From assembly GCF_000159315.1 (NCBI RefSeq), contig NZ_GG669994.1, forward strand, positions 175,656-213,773: a DNA stretch of 38,118 bases, written 5' to 3'. Position 1 is the first letter of the stretch. Each line of letters opens with the position of its first letter. The position numbers and the translations under genes were made by a program. Positions 27,364-34,506 of this stretch are shown in pieces. Origin of the DNA: Lentilactobacillus hilgardii DSM 20176 = ATCC 8290 (GTDB taxonomy: Bacteria > Bacillota > Bacilli > Lactobacillales > Lactobacillaceae). The notes under the pieces are model-generated. The model saw nothing but the letters and a program-made list of their open reading frames with translations. It was not told the DNA's origin and did not search any database.

Positions 27364-27990
27364 TTGAGTACCAGTGATCCATTTTATGCCAGTGCCTCAA
27401 CAGATAAGGTTGCTCAGGAAATGTTGGGGATGCTGCTTACATATAACTCACCCAAAGGAGTGGTTGGCGGTTGGATTGTTGAAACCGAAGCCTACATGGG
27501 CCAAAAAGATTCAGCAGCCCATGCTTTTAAAGGACGGCGAACTGCTTCTAATGAACCACTATATGGTCCTCCAGGTACAGTTTACATCTATTCGATCCAT
27601 GGGAGGTACCTTCTTGATGTTGCGGCCCAACAAAAAGATATTCCCCAAGGAGTTCTGATAAGGGCGGTTGAGCCGTTTATTGGTAAAGGAATCATGTTGA
27701 AAAATCGATCGAAAAGTGGTTTTGATTTGACAAATGGACCCGGTAAACTAATGGAAGCTTTTGGCATTTCCGATAAAAAAATGAATTTTGAGATCTTTGG
27801 AGATGGTAATCTCGATATCCATCAAAATCGAAAAAAAATCCCCAAGGCAATCGAAACCTCGAACCGAGTCGGTGTTTCAAACCAGGGGGATTGGGCAAGC
27901 AAGCCATTAAGATACTTTGTAAAGGGGAATCCGTTTGTTTCCGGTATAAAGAAGCGGGAGATGGATTTGAATGATTTCGGGTGGAAGTAG
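27364..27990 (+). CDS. 3-methyladenine DNA glycosylase (AAG/MPG family)
   Basis: The 208-residue enzyme has the AAG signature GWIVETEAYMGQKDSAAHAF with the catalytic Glu42. It also has the DNA-binding region YGPPGTVYIYSIHGRYLLDVAAQ and VLIRAVEP, then NGPGKLMEAFGI. It removes alkylated or deaminated purines in base excision repair. The only possible start downstream of the in-frame stop at 27337 is the TTG at 27364, with GTGAT nearby as a weak ribosome site. The C-terminus is complete (KPLRYFVKGNPFVSG). The second repeat array begins a few bases after its stop codon. Confidence 0.93.
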   Translation: MSTSDPFYASASTDKVAQEMLGMLLTYNSPKGVVGGWIVETEAYMGQKDSAAHAFKGRRTASNEPLYGPPGTVYIYSIHGRYLLDVAAQQKDIPQGVLIRAVEPFIGKGIMLKNRSKSGFDLTNGPGKLMEAFGISDKKMNFEIFGDGNLDIHQNRKKIPKAIETSNRVGVSNQGDWASKPLRYFVKGNPFVSGIKKREMDLNDFGWK

Positions 27991-27997
27991 AATGGCT

Positions 27998-28298
27998 ACC
28001 CAAAACAGCATCTCTCCATATAAGGGAGCTAACCGCCTTGATCCACACACTAATTTAGGACTGTTCCTCAAAACAGAATTTCTCCATATAAGGGATCAAT
28101 TTGAAAAATTCAAAAGCGGAATTTCCCAAATTGACGCCTTATATTCCGGATGCTAACCGTTTTGATCCACACACTGATTAGGACTGTTCCGTCAGCCACA
28201 AGCCTGCATACAAAACAATCGTCAAAAAATTCCAAGACCGGGAATTTCCTGCCGCTTGCTTTGTACTCCGACTTGTACCAGGCTGACTCCACACACTA
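27998..28298 (-). repeat. Second array of the structured repeat family: two full units and a deleted unit
   Basis: The motif TTGATCCACACACTNATT recurs at 28038 and 28162, and a diverged form (CTGACTCCACACACTAATT) at 28283, giving periods of about 124 and 121. In the first unit the arms are ATATAAGG / CCTTATAT, TCAATTTG / CAAATTGA and AAATTC / GAATTT. In the second they are GTCAGCC / GGCTGAC, ACAAG / CTTGT, TACAAA / TTTGTA and AAATTCC / GGAATTT. These arm sequences differ from those of the 23-kb array, yet pairing is retained. At 27998-28037 lies a unit with its central hairpin deleted. The right-hand motif supplies the TAG stop of the minus-strand pgpA gene. Confidence 0.9.
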
Positions 28299-28796
28299 AT
28301 TATTTCTATGCGCAATTCTTGCCGAAACCGCGCTTGCTATCGCACCTACTATATCATCAATGAATGTATTGGACGCGCCGCTTTTTGACTCGTCCAATTT
28401 TTTGACGATGCCGGTTTTATCTCTATCGATGTAGCCGTAATTGGTGATTCCGATTGTACCGTAAATGTTGGCAATGTTAAGGGCAATGCCCTCATCCACA
28501 CCGAAGACACCGGAGTCATTCATAATGATGCTTTCGAGTGGTTCTTTAATGAGCCCCGCGGTTGCTAAACGATCTAATTCCAGGCCGACCATAGCGTTGT
28601 TTAACACTTCCCGTTTGTGCAGGACGTTGGTTGTGTCTTTTCGAACTTCTTCCATGGACAGGTTTGGAATAAATGGTTTTTGAAGGTTAATTGCAATCCT
28701 TGAGATATCATCAGGGGTAACGCCACGTTCCTTTAGCGCTTCAATGACAAAGTTATATGCTTTTGTATCCGGGAATTTAAAACTTTTATTATTCAT
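28296..28796 (-). CDS. Phosphatidylglycerophosphatase A / YutG family
   Basis: The 166-residue protein starts at MNNKSFKFPDTKAYNFVIEALKERG after GGAGGCTG. It has the family segments LHKREVLNNAMVGLELDRLA, GVDEGIALNIANIYGTIGITNYGYIDRD and TFIDDIVGAIASAVSARIAHR. PgpA dephosphorylates phosphatidylglycerol phosphate in lipid synthesis. The YutG branch in Firmicutes is soluble-looking and less studied, so the reaction is inferred. The stop codon TAG lies in the first motif of the repeat array, which would be its 3' untranslated region. Confidence 0.85.
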   Translation of the reverse strand: MNNKSFKFPDTKAYNFVIEALKERGVTPDDISRIAINLQKPFIPNLSMEEVRKDTTNVLHKREVLNNAMVGLELDRLATAGLIKEPLESIIMNDSGVFGVDEGIALNIANIYGTIGITNYGYIDRDKTGIVKKLDESKSGASNTFIDDIVGAIASAVSARIAHRNN

Positions 28797-28818
28797 TAAT
28801 ATCAGCCTCCAAGTTATA

Positions 28819-28860
28819 GAAAAGCCGGGACAAAATATAAAATTTTGCACCCGGCTTTTC
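28819..28860. terminator. Bidirectional-type hairpin between map and pgpA
   Basis: GAAAAGCCGGG (28819-28829) pairs with CCCGGCTTTTC (28850-28860), and an inner CAAAAT / ATTTTG stem continues it. It lies 13 bases past the map stop and upstream of the pgpA ribosome site. It therefore terminates map transcription and separates the two genes. Confidence 0.85.
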
Positions 28861-28873
28861 GTCATTCAAAAAA

Positions 28874-29677
28874 CTAATTGTTATGGTAAATATACTTTTC
28901 ATCAATATCCGGATCTTGGATTGTCAGGATTTTTGGACCATCTTTGGTAATTGCCAAAGTGTGTTCGTATTGAGCCGATGGGGTACCATCTGCAGAAACG
29001 TAGTATGTCCAATCATCTGCTTTGTCATAACGATCTTTAATTTCCCATGTACCAGTGTTAACCATTGGTTCAATGGTAATGGTCATGCCTTCCTTTAAAC
29101 GAAGACCTCTGTGAGGAACACCATATGCAGGAACGTTTGGTTCTTCATGCATTTTTGGTTGAATACCATGGCCGATCAGCTCACGAACGTCGCCCATGTG
29201 ATGTTCATCTTCGACGTAGGTTTGAATAGCGCCACCAATATCACCGAGGCGATTGCCAATAACAGCCTGATTAATTCCCAAATACAATGCCTTTCGGGTA
29301 ACGTCCATTAGATTTTTAATTTCCGGTGAAACGTCGCCAACAGCGTATGACCAGCAGGAATCACTTTCAAAGCCGTCTTTATTAACAGTTAAATCAACTT
29401 TGACGATATCACCGTCTTTAAGGATAAGACCCTTACGTGGGATACCATGGGCTACTTCATCGTTAACAGAGACGCAGGTCGCAAATTTGTAGCCCTCAAA
29501 GCCCATTTCTGAAGGATAGGCATTGTGATCTTTGATATATTTACGAGCAAACTCTTCAATGTCCCATGTGTCCAATCCGGGCTTAATCATATTTCTTAAA
29601 CCCAAATGAACACCGGCTAAGACTTTTCCGGATTCAGCCATTTTTTCAATTTCACGTGGTGATTTTAATGTAATCAA
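28874..29677 (-). CDS. map: Type I methionine aminopeptidase
   Basis: The 267-residue metalloprotease removes the initiator Met from nascent proteins. Visible family elements are HGIPRKGLILKDGDIVKVDLTV and ESDSCWSYAVGD, which contain the first metal Asp residues. GHGIQPKMHEEP carries the metal His, and TIEPMVNTG the metal Glu. The start is the TTG at 29677, nine bases after AAGGAGC; no ATG is available. It is slightly longer than the 250-residue minimum form because of a C-terminal tail (DPDIDEKYIYHNN). Confidence 0.96.
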   Translation of the reverse strand: MITLKSPREIEKMAESGKVLAGVHLGLRNMIKPGLDTWDIEEFARKYIKDHNAYPSEMGFEGYKFATCVSVNDEVAHGIPRKGLILKDGDIVKVDLTVNKDGFESDSCWSYAVGDVSPEIKNLMDVTRKALYLGINQAVIGNRLGDIGGAIQTYVEDEHHMGDVRELIGHGIQPKMHEEPNVPAYGVPHRGLRLKEGMTITIEPMVNTGTWEIKDRYDKADDWTYYVSADGTPSAQYEHTLAITKDGPKILTIQDPDIDEKYIYHNN

Positions 29678-29809
29678 ATTCGTTTTGCTCCTTAGGAATT
29701 ATTTACTGAATAAATTCATACTATAGTCGATTAAACCACAATGAGTGGCATTTCTGCAACCGAAATGAGTTGATTAGAATCGTGAGGCTAATAATAGACC
29801 AAACAAAAT

Positions 29810-29846
29810 GAGGTTGTCAACAAAACGTTCGTTTCGCCTCAACCTC
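29810..29846 (-). terminator. Probable terminator of the 55-residue protein gene
   Basis: GAGGTTG (29810-29816) pairs with CAACCTC (29840-29846), with further pairing inside and ATTTTGTTT after it on the minus strand. It lies just past the stop codon at 29851. Confidence 0.6.
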
Positions 29847-29850
29847 GTGA

Positions 29851-30018
29851 CTATGCTTCGTCGATGATTCCTTTTTGCAGTGCTTCCAGAATCAATTTAA
29901 CTTCTGTAATTTTAGAATCAACCAAATACTGCATGGTTTCGTCTTTATCTTTTTTTGCTGAACTCATTTGATCATTTAAGAATTTTAATTGATCATGAAG
30001 ATATTCTGTTAATTTCAT
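29851..30018 (-). CDS. 55-residue helical protein, function unknown
   Basis: This short frame begins at MKLTEYLHDQLKFLNDQMSS, with an excellent GAGGTGAT site four bases before the ATG, and ends GIIDEA. A TATAAT-like -10 (30050-30055 on the minus strand) lies upstream. The heptad-like spacing of Leu/Ile and the charge pattern predict a two-helix coiled coil. I do not recognise a named family; small proteins of this kind are common in lactobacilli. It is divergent from the membrane microprotein at 30234. Confidence 0.8.
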   Translation of the reverse strand: MKLTEYLHDQLKFLNDQMSSAKKDKDETMQYLVDSKITEVKLILEALQKGIIDEA

Positions 30019-30138
30019 GATGATCACCTCACAGGTTCTCTTTATTTATATTATATATCATTTATAGAGAGTGTACATGAATATGATCTCATGTCCCTAT
30101 TAGAAATTTAAATGAACGATATTTAAAAATCATGTTAA

Positions 30139-30158
30139 ATGATGAACAACTTCATCAT
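30139..30158. repeat. 8-bp inverted repeat between two divergent small genes
   Basis: ATGATGAA and TTCATCAT, separated by CAAC, form a perfect inverted repeat in the 215-base gap between the 55-residue and 56-residue genes. It lies upstream of both promoters. It could be a shared operator. Confidence 0.5.
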
Positions 30159-30182
30159 AGCATACTTTTCTAAAAGCCACAT

Positions 30183-30211
30183 TTGAAATAGGCTTGTGTT
30201 AGAACTATTCT
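30183..30211 (+). promoter_or_regulatory. Promoter of the membrane microprotein gene
   Basis: TTGAAA (30183-30188) and TATTCT (30206-30211) are 17 bases apart. The leader is short and carries AAGGAGGTGGG before the ATG. Confidence 0.65.
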
Positions 30212-30233
30212 TGAATAGTAAGGAGGTGGGTTT

Positions 30234-30404
30234 ATGATGGTTGACAATATTTGGTTAAAATGGTTCTTTGTTTTATTTTACTTAGTAATGGGAATTTTAT
30301 TATACACTGGTCAAAGCATGGTGGTCATGTATATGATGGTAGTCGGGATGTTTTTGGAGGCCTTATACGGCTTGGTTGAATCATATATTAAGAGAAAGCA
30401 GTAG
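30234..30404 (+). CDS. 56-residue two-helix membrane microprotein
   Basis: The frame MMVDNIWLKWFFVLFYLVMG... follows a near-perfect AAGGAGGTGG site and a good promoter, so it is very likely expressed. Two hydrophobic segments (about residues 8-25 and 29-48) are followed by a basic YIKRKQ end, predicting a small hairpin membrane protein. No family is recognised. A fragment of similar type lies at 36753-36875. Confidence 0.8.
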   Translation: MMVDNIWLKWFFVLFYLVMGILLYTGQSMVVMYMMVVGMFLEALYGLVESYIKRKQ

Positions 30405-30666
30405 CGGCCGTGTGTCACGTTTATAAGCAGATGAACCAACTGTTTTAGGACTGAATAGTTGCTTGATTTGCTTATGCGATTATTTTAAAAACTCGTCAAG
30501 CGGGTTCGCAATACTTATTAGCTGCCGGTTAGAAGTCCTGATAATGCTAATCGGATATATATTTTATTGGTCAAATTAAACAGCAGAGAAACCAAGACGG
30601 ATAATGTCGGGGCTTCTCTGCTGCTTTTAGGTTATGTTGAAAATAATATCATTTTTTAAAGAAAGG
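30405..30666. terminator. Intergenic region with a strong hairpin terminator at 30581-30628
   Basis: CAGCAGAGAA (30581-30590) pairs with TTCTCTGCTG (30614-30623), followed by CTTTT on the plus strand and TTTAATTT on the minus strand. It can thus end both the microprotein and pepO transcripts. Nothing convincing is encoded in 30405-30580. Confidence 0.75.
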
Positions 30667-32643
30667 CTACCAAATTTTTACGCGATCTTCCGGCTTGAGA
30701 TACATGCCGTCTCCCGATTTTACTTCGAATGTTGAGTAAAAGTCATCCAGGTTTTTAACTTGAACATTTGCCCGTAATTCGGCTGGAGCGTGAACATCGA
30801 TGTTTAGCAATAATTGTTTATACTGGGTTGTGGCCTTCATTCGCCATACCTTTGCCCAATTAATAAAGAAGTCATAAAGATTATAATCTTGTTCGTTCTT
30901 TGCAGCTTCGTTGGCACAACTGAGCCCACCTGCATCGGCAATGTTTTCCGAAACAGTTAATTTACCATTGACCTTACCTCCGGCAAAAGGAATGCCATCA
31001 AATTCCTTAATCATTTTATCGGCCAGTTTAGTGAAGTACTCATGATCTTCCTTGGTCCACCAGTTGTTCAGGTTTCCCATCTCATCGAATAAGGAGCCGT
31101 TATTGTCAAAGGCGTGTGAAATTTCGTGGGCCATAACGGCACCGATACCGCCATAGTTTTGACTTGAAGTCTGATCCAAGCTATAGAATGGTGCCTGCAG
31201 AATAGCCGCAGGAAAGACAATCAGGTTTTTGAATGGGTCATAGTAGGCGTTAACCGTGCTGGCACTCATTTCCCATTTGGTTCGGTCAACGGGTTGACCA
31301 AGTTTGGCGTAATTATCAGCCAAAGCAACCTGACCAATCCGGGTCATGTTATTGAACAGATTGCCTCCTTCATTTTCCGGTGTGATTTTATATTTATATT
31401 CGAGTTGGTCAATATGATCCGGATATCCAACATGAAGGCCAAGCTTGTCTAATTTAACAATGGCCTTCTTTCTGGTGTCTTCGCCCAACCAAGTATTATT
31501 TTGAAGGCGGTTTTTATAAACACTGATCATGTTGCGCACCATGTGTTCGACATCAGCTTTTGCTTTTGGTCCAAAATATTTCTTTGCGTAGTAGTCGCCT
31601 ATTGTTTGGCCAAAAGTACCGGTTGCCAGGTAGAAAGCCGACTTCTTTTGAGGCGTTGCTTCTTTTTTACCGGAAAGTGCCCGACTAAATGTGGATCCTG
31701 TTTGTCGAAATTCCTCTGAAAGGTAGCCTGTTGCAGAATAGATCGTGCCAACCAGCATCCAATTCTTCATGTCTTGAAAGCTGTCTTCATTAACAATCTC
31801 ATCGAGTGCTTCAAAATATTTAGGTTCAGTAACAATAATTTGCTCGGGTGTTTTTCCAAACAGCCCGTCTGCCAATTTGGTCAGATCAAAATGACTGCTT
31901 GATTTAGCAAACTCTGAGAACTTTTGCGGATTATACATCTTGCTATAGTCGGCAGATTCTTCCGCAGACTTAACATGGGGAGCAATAGCAGCATCAAACT
32001 TCTTAGCCGACTCGACGATCTCGTCCGCCTCATTACTACTATAATCGGCCAATACGAGTAATTGACTCAATGTTTTAGTCAAAACAGGCATGAGTTGATT
32101 GTAGGCAGGGTTATTGTTTTCGTAATAAGTTCTGTCCGGTAGAAATAGGCTGGGACTGTTTGCAAACAGCGCGTTGACCTGCGTGTTTTTCATGTCCGGT
32201 TCAACAAAAAAGCCAAACGGAAGTGGGAATCCGGTTTTAACCCAATCCGCAAGCTGACCATTTAAATCAGCAAAATTTGAAATGTTTTCGATTTTTTCCA
32301 AATAGGGTTTTAACGGATCAGCACCGTCTGCGTCCCGTTTTTTAAAGTTTTGGGCCAATTCGTATAGTTTTAACATTTCTGAGAAAGGTGCTTCAAAGCT
32401 GTCTTTATTTTTGGCCTTGAGATCATCCAAATCATGCATCAATTCTTTATCGATGTTATCGTTTAAATCCATAAAACCACCCGTCGAAGAATGGTCGGCA
32501 GGAATCTTGGCTGTCTTTTCCCATCTGCCGTTAACGGCCTGATAGAGGTCATCTTTTAATAATGACTTGTCGATAGAATCATTAGTAGGCTGATTAGCGT
32601 CTCCATCCTCAGCCTCGGTTGCTTTAACAATTAATTTTTTCAA
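30667..32643 (-). CDS. pepO: M13-family zinc endopeptidase PepO
   Basis: The 658-residue neprilysin-type metalloprotease has the zinc motif HEISH (about residues 506-510), a third ligand in SENIADAGG (Glu566) and the family segments VNAYYDPFKNLIVFPAAILQ and the C-terminal DRVKIW. There is no signal peptide, so it should act in the cytosol on casein-derived or other oligopeptides, as PepO does in lactic acid bacteria. The TTG at 32643 is chosen because AGGGAGG lies seven bases upstream of it; an ATG at 32670 would place that site inside the coding region. The AT-rich RT island begins just beyond its promoter side. Confidence 0.93.
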   Translation of the reverse strand: MKKLIVKATEAEDGDANQPTNDSIDKSLLKDDLYQAVNGRWEKTAKIPADHSSTGGFMDLNDNIDKELMHDLDDLKAKNKDSFEAPFSEMLKLYELAQNFKKRDADGADPLKPYLEKIENISNFADLNGQLADWVKTGFPLPFGFFVEPDMKNTQVNALFANSPSLFLPDRTYYENNNPAYNQLMPVLTKTLSQLLVLADYSSNEADEIVESAKKFDAAIAPHVKSAEESADYSKMYNPQKFSEFAKSSSHFDLTKLADGLFGKTPEQIIVTEPKYFEALDEIVNEDSFQDMKNWMLVGTIYSATGYLSEEFRQTGSTFSRALSGKKEATPQKKSAFYLATGTFGQTIGDYYAKKYFGPKAKADVEHMVRNMISVYKNRLQNNTWLGEDTRKKAIVKLDKLGLHVGYPDHIDQLEYKYKITPENEGGNLFNNMTRIGQVALADNYAKLGQPVDRTKWEMSASTVNAYYDPFKNLIVFPAAILQAPFYSLDQTSSQNYGGIGAVMAHEISHAFDNNGSLFDEMGNLNNWWTKEDHEYFTKLADKMIKEFDGIPFAGGKVNGKLTVSENIADAGGLSCANEAAKNEQDYNLYDFFINWAKVWRMKATTQYKQLLLNIDVHAPAELRANVQVKNLDDFYSTFEVKSGDGMYLKPEDRVKIW

Positions 32644-33054
32644 ACTGATTCCTCCCTGTCTAATGTTCATTGAAATAAGTATATGTCATTAGAATAGGTT
32701 TTCAAAGTGATTGATGTAGATTTGATATTAAAAAGAGATGTGTATTACTTTAGAAAAAAGGAAAGCACCATATTGTTAAAAAGATAGAAGGATTTGAAGA
32801 TAAAGAGCTGCAAAATGCAATTAAGTCTGTTTTTTAATGTGTGTAGATATGTTCTGAAAGATAGTCCAATTTGTAACGTATTTTTAGTATCAGTTGTGTT
32901 AATGCTGACATGGAATCTTACATTATTTAAACTATCCTTGGCATGCTATAGATTAAAAATCTAAGAGAAAATTATCTAGGTAATTATTTGCCATAATTAA
33001 TGATTATGGCAAATAAGATGTGGGAAAACCAATAGTTTTGTTATAATACTTGAT
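32644..33054 (-). other. Non-coding region 3' of the short RT: hairpin and ACACACA tract, candidate ncRNA
   Basis: No open frame of note is present. On the minus strand, just after the short RT stop, a perfect 14-bp inverted repeat with a five-base loop lies at 32984-33016 (arm TTATTTGCCATAAT). It lacks a T-tract. Further on, AAGGATAGT (32931-32939) can pair with ACTATCTTT (32857-32865), closing a domain of about 80 bases. Right after that stem the minus strand reads ACACACA (32838-32844). DRT3 systems need an ncRNA and, as I recall, its template is an AC repeat. This is the best match in the island's non-coding DNA, but a 7-base tract in AT-rich DNA can be chance. Confidence 0.3.
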
Positions 33055-34239
33055 CTATGTTTTATATAAATTGATAAATAAATACCTTATATAAGTCTCT
33101 CTTTTTTTTGATCCATAGTAGGTATAACCAATCGCTTTTACCATATCATCTAATTTTGAAATGCTTAATCGTAAATAATTATAATATTTAAACTTAGGCA
33201 CATCTAAATCACTCTCAACATAAGGAAGCAATAACGACCGTAGTAGAAATTTATCTCTTGAAATAAACTGGGAGTGCATAATCTCATAGTAAGTAGTTTT
33301 AATTAACTTATTTAAAGAGGACGTATTGTTCATTAACGAATATGAGTTTGGGATACCACTATATTGAATTTTTCCATTAGTTCCAACAGTAGTGATTCCC
33401 CAAAAAACGTTTCTCAGTTTAAAAAGGCAAGTATAAAGTTTGACCGTATAAGCTTTATCAGACTGCTTTATTTTAAAGAAAATATTTCTGATTCGCTGTT
33501 GTAATTTTTGAACTTTTGCTTTTTGTACCTGTATTTCTAAAGTATAAATTTTGGGATAGTTAGTATTTCTTAAACTAGTAAAGTGATATCCTAAAAAGTC
33601 GAAGCTTAAATTTTTAGCTTCATTTTTAGCTGCACTAAAAAAGGATATTTGAAATTTTGAGGAAGACAATTCTAAATTTAACGGATTTAGTAGATCATTG
33701 ATTTGATCATAAATTGCACTTAATTTGATTTTTTCCCTACTCGTTGGGAAAACCATTATAAAATCGTCAACATATCTAATATAAAGAAGCGGGGAAAAAG
33801 TTTGTTTGATTTGTATATCAAATTTTTTTAAATAAAGGGATGCTAATGCAGAAGAAACTGGTACTCCAAGAGGGAGCCCCTCAAAATTTGGATCCAAAAG
33901 AATATCTTTTAATAAAAAATAATCCTTTGATCCAAGCATTCCCTCACTGTTTATTTTTTTTAGTAATATTTGCTTTTTTATTGAAGGGAAAAAATCTTTT
34001 ATGTCTCCTCTAATAACCGCAACGGGAAGTTCGTTCATCATGGGAAAGTTATTAATATATAGGCCATTTGTTAGAGCCCTGATCACTCTTTCTACAGAAC
34101 TATTTCTTGAGGTATTCACTATCCCGTATTGGTTTGAAATTGTAGTTATTAAACTTTTGTATTTTTCTAAAGTATCTTTATCAAGTGATATAACTTTTCG
34201 TCCATTTACAATTTTTTTATCAAATTTATTATTATTCAT
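33055..34239 (-). CDS. Short reverse transcriptase, Drt3a (UG3)-like component of a DRT3-type defence system
   Basis: The 394-residue protein contains a full RT palm. Motif A is IRGDIKDFFPSI (Asp79), motif B is GLPLGVPVSSALASLYL (121-137), motif C is LLYIRYVDDFIMVF (YVDD 156-159) and the motif D/E region is LSFDFLGYHF (212-220). A basic helical thumb-like region of about 170 residues follows. There is no maturase, endonuclease or protease domain, so it is not a group II intron ORF. I start it at the ATG 34239 (MNNNKFDKK); the open frame extends 51 codons upstream through the promoter. AAAG is a weak ribosome site. The gene is visibly more AT-rich than pepO and ppk2. It stands back to back with a second RT; this pairing is what points to DRT3. 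Confidence 0.88.
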   Translation of the reverse strand: MNNNKFDKKIVNGRKVISLDKDTLEKYKSLITTISNQYGIVNTSRNSSVERVIRALTNGLYINNFPMMNELPVAVIRGDIKDFFPSIKKQILLKKINSEGMLGSKDYFLLKDILLDPNFEGLPLGVPVSSALASLYLKKFDIQIKQTFSPLLYIRYVDDFIMVFPTSREKIKLSAIYDQINDLLNPLNLELSSSKFQISFFSAAKNEAKNLSFDFLGYHFTSLRNTNYPKIYTLEIQVQKAKVQKLQQRIRNIFFKIKQSDKAYTVKLYTCLFKLRNVFWGITTVGTNGKIQYSGIPNSYSLMNNTSSLNKLIKTTYYEIMHSQFISRDKFLLRSLLLPYVESDLDVPKFKYYNYLRLSISKLDDMVKAIGYTYYGSKKRETYIRYLFINLYKT

Positions 34240-34506
34240 CTTTATTACCAACTTTAATATGTATAAGCATGCTAGGGTAGAATCAAAAAGCGATTCTTTC
34301 ATTAACACATCCAAGATGGAATAGTTAATAAATGTATAGCATAAGAATGTTATACTAGTTGTGTATATAATATGCGGTTTGGCCCAAATCAATGTATCTA
34401 TTCATTGATTCCAAATTAATACAGATGTTCATTATTGATTTGACATATCATAATAATTCCCATAGCACACTCAAATTTATTTTATCATTTAAAGAGGTAT
34501 TTTTCC
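34240..34506. promoter_or_regulatory. Divergent promoter region between the two RT genes, with structured leader
   Basis: For the short RT (minus) TTGATT (34386-34391) and TATATA (34364-34369) are 16 bases apart, giving a leader of about 118 bases. That leader can form hairpins at 34279-34297 (AGAATC / GATTCT), 34301-34329 (ATTAAC / GTTAAT) and 34334-34355 (GTATA / TATAC). For the long RT (plus) TTGACA lies at 34439-34444 with a poor -10. An 8-bp inverted repeat, AATCAATG-N8-CATTGATT (34386-34409), covers the minus -35, and a related ATTGATT occurs beside the plus -35. This suggests joint control. The leader is an alternative site for an ncRNA. Confidence 0.5.

Noticed and set aside
30405-30580. 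Possible structured RNA between the microprotein and the terminator
   Set aside because: Only a distant AGGACT / AGTCCT pairing could be drawn; there is no match to a known RNA class.
33055-34239. Group II intron, retron or DGR reverse transcriptase
   Set aside because: There is no maturase or endonuclease domain, no intron-like RNA ends, no template/variable repeat pair and no msr-msd-like inverted repeat next to a lone RT. The second divergent RT fits DRT3 better.
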